Assembly (NCBI RefSeq): GCF_019218285.1
Contig: NZ_JAHUZG010000004.1
Coordinates: 185,846 to 249,845 of the forward strand
Direction of reading: 5' to 3'
Origin: Antarctobacter sediminis
GTDB taxonomy: Bacteria > Pseudomonadota > Alphaproteobacteria > Rhodobacterales > Rhodobacteraceae
Length of the DNA: 64,000 bases
Below are positions 8,108-17,208 of the stretch, in pieces. Position numbers and translations under genes: made by a program. Below the pieces are notes generated by a model, which saw only the letters and a list, made by a program, of their open reading frames with translations, ran no database searches and was not told the DNA's origin. Position 1 is the stretch's first letter, and the number at the start of each line of letters is the position of its first letter.

Positions 8108-11100
8108 CTAGGGAGTGTCAGACGGTTTCTCGGAGATGTCGCGCGAAACTGCGACCACCTTCTTACCGTCAACGAGGCCATCATTTACTTCGGCACACTT
8201 TTCTTCCACGAGCGCGACGAGTTCTTGAAAGTTGACCGCGTTGCCATCGACAAACTTTCGGAAGGCGCTTCTTTTGACCTTCTTGGTCTTCTTGTCTTTC
8301 TCGACCTTTCTTGGACGAGCTGCGTTCACAAGAACATAGATCCCTGTGTGGGACGAAGGCTCAAGCAAATATTGCTTGGAAAGCTGATCGCCCGGGGTGT
8401 TGACCAACTGATCTCCTTTCCAATGCGCCATGTCGGCGAGCTTGATCTCAACTGACACCTTCCCCAGTGCGTCTACTCTCGAATGCAGCCTGAGATCAGG
8501 CCGCTTCTCACCCGCGACTTCTTGCTCCCTGATGACCGTGTAGTAGCGCTCCCCCACGTCTCGCAGACGGGCGGCCAGCCAATTTCTTAAATCGCCTTCC
8601 TTCGCTTCTCCTCGCCGGAAGAATGCGCTTTCATCATCGTCTGAGGTGTGCAGCCGTTCGAGGAGGGTCGTTAGATGCGATTGGCAAAGCTTCCTGAACT
8701 CTTCCACATTCGCGGGTGCCTTGGACTGATCGTTGAGAAACCGAATTGCTTCATCAGGTGAAAACTCGGGCCTTCTTCCGGCCCCTCGCTTCATCAGCTC
8801 GATCTGGTACAAAAACGTATCCCGGTAGCCCGCAAGCGTCTTTGACTTGGCTAGCCTTTCAAATGCCTTGACAACATCGGGTGTTTGAAACGCAGCCAAC
8901 ATATTGGTGTAGTTTCTTCTGTTGCTCTCGGCGTGATCCTCTTTCCCCGGAGAATAGACACTTTCGTGCTTCACATCTTTCTCGGGAGGCCATGCCAAGT
9001 ATGATGCCTGAACCAACCACTCTAGAAGAATTGGGTCTTGCTTATACTCACCTCGCACAGGGTCCGATCCTTCCTCAAGAGCAGGCTTGTTACCCTCGCG
9101 CCCCAAGTATTCAAAAAACAGCGCCCTCTGCCCTGCGCTGTGGAGATCACCAAAGGTAGAGATCAACACACTTCTAGCGGCGTTTGAGTTCGCATTCATG
9201 AGACCATCAAGCCAAACCCACGCCTCTCTGAAATCAAACCGGGTCAACGCCGCTCGATAGCCTGAGACAAGAAACCTAGAAAGGCAGTTCTGCTCGACAG
9301 CAGGGGCGCGTGCCACGATGTCTAGACAGAGCATTCTATCGCGGCGGTTCTTTGGAAGATCACGCATCATCATCCGCAGGAGCATCGGCGCCACTAGGCT
9401 TCTAGTACCGACATCAGAGTAGGCAATTTTACTCACGCAATCAGACACGTGGTGGTCATCGTCCCCTCGCTCAGTGTTGAAGTCTGCCAGCAACGCAGCT
9501 TTGATCTCAGAGCAAAATTGGCTTGGAAAATCTTGTGCTAGATCTCCAACCCATTCGGGAAAGCCATTCAACTCGTGAAACGCGTAGCGGAAAGCCTTGC
9601 GTGCAAGGTTTGCATCGCTGGGCATCTCTCCAATTGAGTAATCCAAATTGATGCCAGCCAGGCCGATGTGGCCGAGGTATGTTCGTCTTTCAGCGTAGCT
9701 TGTATCATTGGCCTTCCAGTATTGCCGCAGGCCATCTCTGAACAACTGGGCAATCCTAGGTCCGTATTCCTCTTGGACTGCGCGGATCGTCCCCGATCCA
9801 AGATCGTCTGGAGCCTTGTCGAAAAGCCAAACCGCATTGCTGTTGTCAAACTCACCTGCTGCAATACTTTTACGATTTTTCGAAAAAAATTTCCGATTCT
9901 TTCGGGCGGTTCGCCATAACTGAACGGCTTCCTTCCTTTTCCGGAACCACCTCTGAGCGTCATAGCGATATTGATGTTGAACGCGAGGTTTTTTTCGGAG
10001 ATACCAGCCACGGACACCGAATTTCCACCGCTGATCGTCGTCCCCATACTTTCTCAAATATTTTCTAAACTCACCCACTGCATTCCTGTGCTCTTCCCCT
10101 CGAAGTTTGGCCAAAATGGCTTGTGATAGGTCAAGCAAGAACGCCCGCTCATTTTGATCGGAGGCCTTTGATGCGAGTTCGCAATAGTAGAACACATCGG
10201 ACTGATCGAAGACGTCTCCATTTTCTTCCTTATCATCAAATTCTAAAGGGTAGAATACTCCGAACGGAACGCGATGCCGCTGAACGCGATCAGAAAATAG
10301 CATTAATCGTCGTTGAACGAGAGCGTACTTGACATCCGGTCGCGCCCGAAGGCCACTCGCGAGTTGCTTTGTTGGCGCTTTGCGGCCAAAGACGTCGATC
10401 CTGTGATCTTTGCCCATCGCCATCTCAATGGCATCGAGTAAGTCTTCATCGTCTGGCTGCAGCCCCTCATCACCTAACAAGTCAGAAGCCAAGTAGATAA
10501 TGGCAGGCACAAACCTTCTATAGCGAGCCGAAGCTTCGGGCATTCGATAGCGGTTCTCGGATCGGCCAGTTAATGCAAAGCGCAGCAATATTAACAGCCA
10601 CAAATGCTTCTGGAGTTTCGGCAGTTCGTCAAGTATTTCTATTAGATACTGAGATGTTGCGGACGAATAGTTGGAGCGTTCTCTGCAAATTCGTGAAAGA
10701 ATGGCAATCCCGTCGAGCAAGGTGGCTTCGCCAAAGCTGTACTTCAATGCCTTCAACAGGAACATATTCCAGTTCGGAGCAGTATCCGTATCCTCAACGT
10801 CCGGCGGTGTAGTTGTCAGGGCTTCTGACAGCACATCAGCGCGAAATGACTCATCTCCTATTTCATCGAGGGCAGCACACGCCTCCGCTTTGCTGCGATA
10901 GCCAATTCCTGAATGCTTTACGTAGCCAGCCAATTTGGCAGCAAGCGGACGCATCTTTCCGAACCGAGCAACTTCAATTAGAAAGTCAGTCAATTCAGGA
11001 GAACTGGATTGGTCCAGAAGCTCGCCGACTACGGGCCACAAGTCAGGGTGAGTGAAGCGCTTTACATCATCATGATAGAACCACTCGCCTCTGTATCGAA

Positions 11101-12481
11101 GGTCATCATACAGACGAGCTTGACTGCGTAGTGCGACCTCCTTGTCGCCGGCAGAAAGTGACTTTGGGTCTCCAGTCTCGACAAGCAGCGCCGGTCTCAC
11201 CCTCGCCACAAGCGCATTTGCTGCGCTATTCAAGGCCGCCAACCAGCCCATGACGTGCTCTGTTGACTGTGGGATCGACTGACGTCCAAGACCTTCGGCA
11301 AGAAGTGGCGCGATTGTTACTTCGGAATGCGCTCTTGCACGCAAGCTTTCGTCGAAATGCTCAGCAGCAAGGAAGTCCCGTATCTCCCGATGCGCAAACC
11401 TGATGCGACCCCCAACAGATGGCTGAAATAGCCCGCAGGCGAGCAGCTGGCGAACCTCTGTTGTGGTCCATGCTTCCACATCTGTAGACAGTATATTTGC
11501 TGCATTCATGGCATCACCTGCCGCCAACGGCTGGACAGAAAAATCCTGTTTACCCGACAAGACCACGAAGGCTGCGAGTTTTGCTGCGGCCCTGCGTGCC
11601 CGGTGAATGTCAATGTTCAAGCGATCCTTGTTTTCAGATCGTCCGAATAGCCGCCATCCTACCAAATCGCGCATGACTTGAAGTCTTGATTTGAAGACGT
11701 CATTGGGGGAGCGGCCTTCATCAATGGCCTTTTCCCAAACATCTAGGAATAGGTTCGCGTCCAACGGTTGCTGGATTAGGGCACTAGTAAGATGGGCGTT
11801 TACGGCGTGTATGAAGTCCGTGGGCTCCACGTTGCGAGAAACAGCAAGTTTCTCAATGTCCTCACTCGCCAGCGGTGCTAGCCGATAAATCTTGTGTGTC
11901 GGATCGTCTCTTCCCAAGTCCTGTTTGGCATCGCGTGTCTGCTTTATGAAACGAGTTAGACGTCTTACATCGCGCTCCCCAAGCCACTCGCTTGGGCGAC
12001 TGGTGACTAGAACGTGCATGGCCCCCCGTCGTCGCCCAACTTCACGTGAGACAATGTCTAGGGCTTTTTCCAGCGCACTCTCATTGCGTGAAGACGGCAG
12101 GCGCGCCTCGTCGAGCGCGTCAAGAAACAGATACCCTCCCTTTTTTGATCGTTTCCATTTTTCAAATCGGTCGCGCTGGTCATCCAATTCGAAATCAAAT
12201 GAGTCCGCCAAATTTCCATCTTGTAGCGCTTCCAAGCGCATCAGGAATGCGTCTTCCCCATCCTCAACGAGGCGCTTCACATGTTGACGAATTTCAGTTG
12301 TTTTGCCAGATCCGGCGGTGCCAAGGAGAACAGATATATCGTTCGTAAGAATTTCTTCCCACGTTTTTCCCGTTTCACGCGTTGCGAGAGAAGCCCAAAT
12401 GCTATCCGGCTCATCGTCAAAGTCCACCGAATGAATTTCGACGAAACGCCGTGACAAAGAAACGTACTGGCCGCTGTTCAC
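8108..12481 (-). CDS. NACHT/STAND-like ATPase with C-terminal PD-(D/E)XK nuclease
   Basis: This is a 1457-residue protein. A NACHT-like NTPase sits near the N-terminus, with P-loop GTAGSGKT (54-61), Walker B LFLDALDE (118-125) and sensor VTSRPSEW (159-166). A long helical, repeat-like region of about 900 residues follows. The last ~130 residues have a nuclease signature: D1329 in RPDLRL, E1345 and K1347 in VEIKLAD, then QLSKQYL. STAND defence proteins (Avs, bNACHT) sense phage proteins through a repeat domain and usually carry the effector at the N-terminus; here the nuclease is at the C-terminus. It starts at 12481 and lies just inside the left boundary of element 2. A defence role is inferred from domains and location. 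Confidence 0.75.
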   Translation of the reverse strand: MNSGQYVSLSRRFVEIHSVDFDDEPDSIWASLATRETGKTWEEILTNDISVLLGTAGSGKTTEIRQHVKRLVEDGEDAFLMRLEALQDGNLADSFDFELDDQRDRFEKWKRSKKGGYLFLDALDEARLPSSRNESALEKALDIVSREVGRRRGAMHVLVTSRPSEWLGERDVRRLTRFIKQTRDAKQDLGRDDPTHKIYRLAPLASEDIEKLAVSRNVEPTDFIHAVNAHLTSALIQQPLDANLFLDVWEKAIDEGRSPNDVFKSRLQVMRDLVGWRLFGRSENKDRLNIDIHRARRAAAKLAAFVVLSGKQDFSVQPLAAGDAMNAANILSTDVEAWTTTEVRQLLACGLFQPSVGGRIRFAHREIRDFLAAEHFDESLRARAHSEVTIAPLLAEGLGRQSIPQSTEHVMGWLAALNSAANALVARVRPALLVETGDPKSLSAGDKEVALRSQARLYDDLRYRGEWFYHDDVKRFTHPDLWPVVGELLDQSSSPELTDFLIEVARFGKMRPLAAKLAGYVKHSGIGYRSKAEACAALDEIGDESFRADVLSEALTTTPPDVEDTDTAPNWNMFLLKALKYSFGEATLLDGIAILSRICRERSNYSSATSQYLIEILDELPKLQKHLWLLILLRFALTGRSENRYRMPEASARYRRFVPAIIYLASDLLGDEGLQPDDEDLLDAIEMAMGKDHRIDVFGRKAPTKQLASGLRARPDVKYALVQRRLMLFSDRVQRHRVPFGVFYPLEFDDKEENGDVFDQSDVFYYCELASKASDQNERAFLLDLSQAILAKLRGEEHRNAVGEFRKYLRKYGDDDQRWKFGVRGWYLRKKPRVQHQYRYDAQRWFRKRKEAVQLWRTARKNRKFFSKNRKSIAAGEFDNSNAVWLFDKAPDDLGSGTIRAVQEEYGPRIAQLFRDGLRQYWKANDTSYAERRTYLGHIGLAGINLDYSIGEMPSDANLARKAFRYAFHELNGFPEWVGDLAQDFPSQFCSEIKAALLADFNTERGDDDHHVSDCVSKIAYSDVGTRSLVAPMLLRMMMRDLPKNRRDRMLCLDIVARAPAVEQNCLSRFLVSGYRAALTRFDFREAWVWLDGLMNANSNAARSVLISTFGDLHSAGQRALFFEYLGREGNKPALEEGSDPVRGEYKQDPILLEWLVQASYLAWPPEKDVKHESVYSPGKEDHAESNRRNYTNMLAAFQTPDVVKAFERLAKSKTLAGYRDTFLYQIELMKRGAGRRPEFSPDEAIRFLNDQSKAPANVEEFRKLCQSHLTTLLERLHTSDDDESAFFRRGEAKEGDLRNWLAARLRDVGERYYTVIREQEVAGEKRPDLRLHSRVDALGKVSVEIKLADMAHWKGDQLVNTPGDQLSKQYLLEPSSHTGIYVLVNAARPRKVEKDKKTKKVKRSAFRKFVDGNAVNFQELVALVEEKCAEVNDGLVDGKKVVAVSRDISEKPSDTP

Positions 12482-12648
12482 ATTAGCCCCCTAAACACCT
12501 TGGGCGATAGTATCAGCGGTGTGGTTCATGCGCCATCTCGCTTGGCAGACACTCCATCAATTTCAGAAGGATAGAGCGTAGTTGCCGGCAAAGCATAGAA
12601 TGTGTCACGCAGTGGCCTTTTCCGTCCCCACGGAGTATGAACCCCAAC

Positions 12649-12678
12649 GCTCAAAAATGAAGAGCGCGATACGCGCTC
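12649..12678 (-). terminator. Probable terminator after the 70-residue gene
   Basis: GAGCGCG/CGCGCTC form a perfect 7-bp stem with an ATA loop (12662-12678). On the minus strand it is followed by a T-rich run (TTCATTTTT). On the plus strand a T-run also follows, so it may work in both directions. It lies 30 bp after the stop of the gene at 12708-12920. Confidence 0.6.
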
Positions 12679-12707
12679 CTCGGTCTTTGCTTTTTTGGTG
12701 AGCGGCC

Positions 12708-12920
12708 CTACGCAGGCTTATTGGGCCGCAAGGCTCTCCGCGCTTCTTTCTCGGCAGCGGACCCCTTCACCCACTGCCAAGGGTTGCGCGGCTTCCTTGC
12801 CTTCGCCAGTTCAGGGTTTGCCTTGGTGTCGGTGATGGCTGCTCGCAGGCGTTCGCGGGCCTCGCGCGGGTCGATCTTGAGTTCGTCGCACAGGGCTTTC
12901 AATGTGATGATGTCGGACAT
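12708..12920 (-). CDS. Small helical DNA-binding-like protein, element 2
   Basis: This 70-residue protein begins MSDIITLKALCDELKIDPREARERLR, which reads like a short helix-turn-helix, and ends in a basic tail (ARKPRNPWQWVKGSAAEKEARRALRPNKPA). The start at 12920 is set by AGGAGA 6 nt upstream. It sits downstream of the third copy of the shared promoter motif and before a hairpin terminator, so it is probably transcribed alone. Similar small proteins appear in alphaproteobacterial islands, but I do not know a function. Confidence 0.65.
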   Translation of the reverse strand: MSDIITLKALCDELKIDPREARERLRAAITDTKANPELAKARKPRNPWQWVKGSAAEKEARRALRPNKPA

Positions 12921-12949
12921 GTCGATCTCCTGAGTTTCCATTGCAGATC

Positions 12950-12983
12950 GATAAGATGAGGTCAGCAGGCTTGTCAGGGACAA
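12950..12983 (-). promoter_or_regulatory. Shared promoter/operator motif, copy 2 (70-residue gene)
   Basis: On the minus strand the order is TTGTCCCTGAC, 14 bp, CATCTTATC, with the same spacing as before both integrases. Here CTGACA and TATCGA are 18 bp apart. A usable leader with AGGAGA lies downstream, consistent with transcription starting near 12940. Confidence 0.5.
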
Positions 12984-12985
12984 CC

Positions 12986-13174
12986 CTAGTTCGGCTTGAA
13001 GATTTCCGAGATGTCCACGCCGAGGGCCTTGGCGATGCGCTCGACCACCAAGATCGACGGGTTGCGCTTTCCGGTTTCGACGCTGCTCAGATAGTTCAGG
13101 TGAGTGTCCGCGCGATGGAATTGAGGTGCTCGCTGTGGCGTAAGGCGGCCATTCTTTCGGGCATAGGCTGTACG
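12986..13174 (-). pseudogene. XRE-family regulator remnant
   Basis: One minus-strand frame reads as a typical HTH_3 domain: RADTHLNYLSSVETGKRNPS, then ILVVERIAKALGVDISEIF before the stop. Upstream in this frame there is only a short run with no ATG, GTG or TTG before a stop codon at 13175. A shifted frame offers an ATG but meets a stop in the middle of the domain. The gene is therefore best read as 5'-truncated or frameshifted. Its 3' end abuts the shared promoter motif. Confidence 0.6.
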
Positions 13175-13252
13175 TCATATTCGACTTAGGCGAGCGGGGG
13201 GGCAAAGTTCGTTAGTGCACAGGGGCAGCAGTGCAAGTTCTGACTGAGGGGG

Positions 13253-14107
13253 TCACCAAGCCACCCACATCTTGGTCTCATCGGGACCATCAAACTCTTG
13301 GTCCCGGAACAGACTTTCCATGGTAGCCTGATACTTGGCTACCGGCACCGCGTCATAAATGTAGTGTATTGTGAAATGGTCACCCAATATCCTGTCACAT
13401 TTCGGGCATCCACAGCTTAGGTAGCTTTCTTCCATGGTGCGCGAGTAGCGTTCCTTGACGTGCTCCCAACCGCCAAGCTGCTCTAAACCCTTCAGAAGCT
13501 TCTTTTTGGCGATGGGATAGCGACCTACCTCAGAGAGACTTATTCCGAGCTTCAGCGCCGTTGGGTCGGAGTACTTGGGATCGCCAATCGTGATCCCAAG
13601 CATAGGGATCATTTTGTAAATCTCGTCGCATTCCCGGTGCCAGCATTCCGCCTCCGCTTGCAGAACATATACGTTGATTGGGTCGCTTGATGAAAATCCG
13701 AACTTTAGGCTGCCGTTCAGTGCTGCTCTAACAAAGTCGCGAGCTGGCAGTGTCTGACCGGGATACCCCTCAAGAAAGACTTCGTAGCCACCTTCGGCTG
13801 TCTCATTTACGCGGCCCTCCATGACCTGAGCAGATGGCCTCAGTTTCTTCGTACGGTGCATCCATACAACCTCGACGCCTGAGGCGGAATATATGTCCTG
13901 ACGCCTTGTGTAAGCTTCGTGAGACTGGGGCGACCATTGAACCTCCACAGCAACACGTCGACCGTCACGCTCGAGTAATACATCTGCGATCCACCGCTTG
14001 CCGGTCGGTGTTGTCTCAGAGGCCTCCAGAGTTGCTGTCCACCCTTCAGACTCTCCAACGGCAGCAGCAAGGTGCTTCAGCTCAAGATGTTGTTTGGTTT
14101 CAGCCAT
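13253..14107 (-). CDS. CoiA-like nuclease protein
   Basis: This 284-residue protein begins with HLELKHLAAAV and has a nuclease-like core with WIADVLLERDGRRVAVEVQWS and then GVEVVWMHRT. That is the D...E-x-Q arrangement of competence-protein CoiA, a member of the PD-(D/E)XK group. The C-terminal half has a possible zinc site (SCGCPKCDRILGDH). CoiA helps recombine incoming single-stranded DNA in competent Gram-positives; related domains also occur in mobile elements. A strong GAGGAGG lies 13 nt before this ATG and 4 nt before an in-frame TTG at 14116, so the TTG is an alternative start. Its role here is unknown. Confidence 0.65.
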   Translation of the reverse strand: MAETKQHLELKHLAAAVGESEGWTATLEASETTPTGKRWIADVLLERDGRRVAVEVQWSPQSHEAYTRRQDIYSASGVEVVWMHRTKKLRPSAQVMEGRVNETAEGGYEVFLEGYPGQTLPARDFVRAALNGSLKFGFSSSDPINVYVLQAEAECWHRECDEIYKMIPMLGITIGDPKYSDPTALKLGISLSEVGRYPIAKKKLLKGLEQLGGWEHVKERYSRTMEESYLSCGCPKCDRILGDHFTIHYIYDAVPVAKYQATMESLFRDQEFDGPDETKMWVAW

Positions 14108-14112
14108 GATTC

Positions 14113-14373
14113 TCAATCGGCCTCCTCAGTACGAAAGGATGCTTGCCCGTGGTAGCAAAGTTCGTTCCACCGGTCACGTCCGATAAGCGGGTTGTATCCA
14201 TGCAGGCAGCTCAGGTCGCCGATGTCCAAGTAGAGACGCGAGTTGGGCAGCGCCCGGTGCAGCGCCTCGAGACGAAACTGACCGAGCCTACAACTAACCC
14301 CGAGCTTGGAGAGCGAAATGCGCGCGCGGCGGCGTTTTATTGAGCCAGCAGCGCCGGGGCGTGCTTCGCGCAT
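14113..14373 (-). CDS. Possible small protein upstream of the CoiA-like gene
   Basis: An 86-residue reading frame ends a few bases before or overlapping the CoiA-like start (stop in ATTGA), and that gene's ribosome-binding site lies inside its end. The stretch LYLDIGDLSCLHGYNPLIGRD looks like real protein. The N-terminal part overlaps an opposite-strand coding remnant and is doubtful, so the true start may be internal. No family is recognised. Confidence 0.3.
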   Translation of the reverse strand: MREARPGAAGSIKRRRARISLSKLGVSCRLGQFRLEALHRALPNSRLYLDIGDLSCLHGYNPLIGRDRWNELCYHGQASFRTEEAD

Positions 14374-14556
14374 GGTGATCCCGTCGCAATCCCGGCTGGC
14401 GCGCTGTGCGCCGCGCTCACGGCGATCATCCCGGCACCTTCACGGACACGGCGCATCGGCACGGCTACTCCTGTGGTCTCCCTCGACGGCACAAGAATTA
14501 CCCTGACGGGCGATGGCTTCCAATCTTATTGCGCTGGCATCGAAACCAGCCAGTGA
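14344..14556 (+). pseudogene. 5'-truncated plus-strand gene remnant
   Basis: An open frame with no usable start codon encodes VAIPAGALCAALTAIIPAPSR and then VVSLDGTRITLTGDGFQSY to a stop at 14554. The composition and ordered hydrophobic pattern look coding. The stop overlaps the GAGGAA site of the next gene (14568), as in an operon. The 5' part seems lost, perhaps at a rearrangement that brought in the minus-strand genes. No family is recognised. Confidence 0.4.
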
Positions 14557-14567
14557 GGAAATCGACA

Positions 14568-14915
14568 ATGACGATACACGCGACATGGGCTTTCAACGGC
14601 CAGACGAAAATCATCTTGGGCAACTGGCACCGCCTGTGGTGTCTACTGTTCGGCCCGTTCTATTACCTGTTCAAGGGCATGTTCCTTTGGGCCATCTTGT
14701 CGTTCTTCACGTTGAATGGCCTGTGGGTCGGCTTCCCCCTGTTCAACCGCGCCATCGTGCTGCGCATTACCATCGCAAAGGATGGGTGCAAGAATGACCG
14801 CCCGAGCAGTTTGCCACCCGAGTGGAACCCGGCGCTCGATACCGAAACCCACCGCGAATGCGGACCGCATGAAAAGACTCGGCAATTTGGCTCCGGCTCG
14901 CATCCGACAGACTGA
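14568..14915 (+). CDS. Small membrane protein (DUF2628-like)
   Basis: This 115-residue protein starts at 14568 with GAGGAA 7 nt upstream. It has a soluble start (WAFNGQTKIILGNW), then GPFYYLFKGMFLWAILSFF and GLWVGFPLFNR, which give one or two membrane segments. This resembles DUF2628-type small membrane proteins. The C-terminal 40 residues are polar. It is the only intact plus-strand gene in this part of element 2 and is preceded by a truncated gene. Function is unknown. Confidence 0.5.
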   Translation: MTIHATWAFNGQTKIILGNWHRLWCLLFGPFYYLFKGMFLWAILSFFTLNGLWVGFPLFNRAIVLRITIAKDGCKNDRPSSLPPEWNPALDTETHRECGPHEKTRQFGSGSHPTD

Positions 14916-15203
14916 TAGATAGTCACCGTGTCGCTCTAGAGGGTCCAACCCGGCACTCACGGAAGTGCTGGCGAAGGGTGACCACAGGGGGATGGGGGAG
15001 GCTTTTTTTGACGGCGCGCGTCTTCCGGGCAGACGAGGGGTCATATCCACCGCCAAAATTTTGGGTCGCTGGCCGCTACTTGAGAAACGCCAGACATAGT
15101 TGCTCAAGTTTCTCATCTTTCTCAGTATTTCGCTGACAAACATCACTTGCGATGATGATCACCAGTTTTGTGAGTACATTGATCAACTTGAGCATCTTCG
15201 AGG
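14916..15203. other. Gene-free stretch with short inverted and direct repeats
   Basis: No credible gene is visible. Near 15078-15120 there are TTGAGAAAC, then CAAGTTTCTCA, and a second TTTCTCA a few bases on, giving short inverted and direct repeats. Because it lies just downstream of the replication genes it could be part of an origin, but the repeats are short and this is weak. Confidence 0.3.
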
Positions 15204-16175
15204 TCATGTTTCGTCAAGTCGCCATGTCCAGCCCTTCCCTTTCTTTTCTGACACCACGCCAGCTTCCGACTTGGCCCGGTTCAGGGTGGGGCGCGAGATA
15301 CCCTCCTTGTCGGCTCGCTCGAATAAGTCGGCGGATGCCATAGGGCCGGTCGCCAACACCCTCTCCAGAAATTCGATGGCACGACTAAACTCGCTCCTGC
15401 CGTCTTGCCCTTGGCTCTCAAGGTCGTTGGCCGAATAGTCAGTTCGCCCGCGCCACTCGATCACCGGCAAGCCTTTCTCCTGCGGCACGATTTCATAGAC
15501 AAAGCCTTGCGGCTTCGCGCCAATATTGTTTTTGACTTGGGCGAGAATGCGCAGTTTCTCATCGTCTGGGTGCGCCGCGACGGCAAGTGTGGTTCTGACA
15601 ACACCGACGACATCAATGGCGCCCACGCCTCGATAGATCGCTTTCCCCTTTGACCCTTTCGTCCAGTGACGGATCACAACAACCGCCGGGCCAAACTCCT
15701 TGAACAACCGGTCCAGCTTGTGAAGCCCAGCGCGGATCGAAGTCGGTTTGCCGAGGTCCACCTTGTCCGACAGGAAGGAATATAGCGTGTCCACCACGAC
15801 CAGATCGGGGGTGTGGTCTTCCATTTCGTCCCTGAGGCGTCGCAGGCCTTTGTCATCAAAGACAAGGAAGTCATCGAGGACGCGGACCCGGGCAAGGTCC
15901 GCCCCCATTTGCTCCATGCGTGGCCTGATTGTGTCGGCAGCGTCGTCCTCTGAGCTGATGTAGAGAACATTGCCTTTATCGACCCTTGTCCCATCGGGAA
16001 GTTTTCCGCCAGTGCTCACCAACGCTGCAATGTGCATACACAGATACGACTTACCTAGTTCGGGGTCGCCTTCGAGGATGGTGGTTTTCTCGTATGGGAT
16101 CAGTGAAGGCCATAGCCAATCGATTTCCTTGGCTTCGATCTCGGCGAGCGTGCGGAATGTATCGTCCGTTGTCAT
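15204..16175 (-). CDS. RepA-like AAA ATPase (replicative helicase-like), element 2
   Basis: This 323-residue protein belongs to the AAA_25/RepA hexameric ATPase group: P-loop EGDPELGKS, the SSEDDA motif, LVVVDTLYSF as Walker B and VIRHWTKGSKGK. The C-terminal ~60 residues resemble a winged helix (ADLFERADKEGISRPTLNRAKSEAG). It probably unwinds or loads at the element's origin. Its ATG overlaps the primase stop (ATGA), so the two are translationally coupled. It corresponds to the C-terminal half of the fused protein in element 1, but with a normal P-loop Ser. Confidence 0.85.
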   Translation of the reverse strand: MTTDDTFRTLAEIEAKEIDWLWPSLIPYEKTTILEGDPELGKSYLCMHIAALVSTGGKLPDGTRVDKGNVLYISSEDDAADTIRPRMEQMGADLARVRVLDDFLVFDDKGLRRLRDEMEDHTPDLVVVDTLYSFLSDKVDLGKPTSIRAGLHKLDRLFKEFGPAVVVIRHWTKGSKGKAIYRGVGAIDVVGVVRTTLAVAAHPDDEKLRILAQVKNNIGAKPQGFVYEIVPQEKGLPVIEWRGRTDYSANDLESQGQDGRSEFSRAIEFLERVLATGPMASADLFERADKEGISRPTLNRAKSEAGVVSEKKGKGWTWRLDET

Positions 16176-17128
16176 TTGGTCACCTCCACCGTGTCGAGAA
16201 TGCGGAAAACCTCCTCCTCCAGTTTTCCGAAGTCGTCACCGTGCTTTTCTCGAAAATACGGGCTGCCCCAGATCACAGCAGCAATCTCGTTGGGCGTAGC
16301 GCCTGCCTCACCGAGTCCAGCCACCATCGCGTAAATGCGATTGGAACGGTTCTCTGCCCTAACTTCTGTGTGCCTGATCAGCGACCGGGTGGACGTGCTC
16401 AGGTGCCGTCGATACTTTTTGAACACGGCCATCCGGTCCTGCAGATATGGATCAAGATCGGTGCGAGGAACCGTTGCGGCCTTTCGCCGGATACTCGATG
16501 CCAACAGCGTTGGCCGTTCAGAGATCAGACCAGATGCGAAATGCTGCATCGGAATGAACGGCTTCCCATACTCCGGTTTGTGGTTGAATGAACCGGGGAG
16601 GCGCAGGATCTTGTTGGCAGAGCTTCCCGCTTTGTCGCCGCCGTGCCGGTAGGCAAGCGCCTTGGAGAATGCCGAGGCCTCCGCGTAATCGTGAAAAGCG
16701 TCCCAGAACCAAATAGCCTGCGTTCGCCCCGGTGATGTCTGCCAGATCATTGAAGGATGCGGCTGGAAGGCATTTGGGTCAGCGCTGTCTACATCACACC
16801 AACCCAACCATGAGTCTGCGACGCTGACGAGGCGGCGGTCCCGACGCACGTATACATTGGGGCTGAAATACTGGTCAAAGTGGTGGCGGTCATATTTCCA
16901 TAAGAGCGTTGATAACCGCATGTCCGGCTTCAGGGTTCGAAACTTCTGGATCATTTTTCGAGATCCGCGCTTTCGAAAAACGAGGTTCACGAAAAGCTCA
17001 TCCGGGCATTCAAGATGGGGTTCCCAAAGGGCGAAGAGAAATTCCTCTTGGTCCTTGATGACAACGCGCTCCGGCCACCCATCTGTCCAAAGCGCGGGGG
17101 TTGCATAGTCGTCCAAGCAATAGTTCAT
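16172..17128 (-). CDS. RepB-like primase, element 2
   Basis: This 318-residue protein has the RepB/primase core with GWCDVDSADPNAFQPHPSM, QTSPGRTQAIWFW and NKILRLPGSFNHKP, giving the Asp pair and His seen in archaeo-eukaryotic-type primases of plasmids. The start at 17128 has GAGGAAAT upstream. It would make primers for element replication together with the ATPase encoded directly after it with a 4-bp overlap. Element 1 has these two activities in one chain, so the replication module has been exchanged between the two elements. Confidence 0.8.
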   Translation of the reverse strand: MNYCLDDYATPALWTDGWPERVVIKDQEEFLFALWEPHLECPDELFVNLVFRKRGSRKMIQKFRTLKPDMRLSTLLWKYDRHHFDQYFSPNVYVRRDRRLVSVADSWLGWCDVDSADPNAFQPHPSMIWQTSPGRTQAIWFWDAFHDYAEASAFSKALAYRHGGDKAGSSANKILRLPGSFNHKPEYGKPFIPMQHFASGLISERPTLLASSIRRKAATVPRTDLDPYLQDRMAVFKKYRRHLSTSTRSLIRHTEVRAENRSNRIYAMVAGLGEAGATPNEIAAVIWGSPYFREKHGDDFGKLEEEVFRILDTVEVTK

Positions 17129-17208
17129 TGGTATTTCCTCAAATAGGCATAGCGACACGAGGCGGAACAACCGCGTGTGGTGTCAGCTGGTTGGTTGGGG
17201 GTTGCCGG

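Noticed and set aside
15078..15130. Iteron origin of replication for element 2
   Set aside because: The repeats are only 7-9 bp and few. They are recorded as repeats in a gene-free stretch, but not called an origin.
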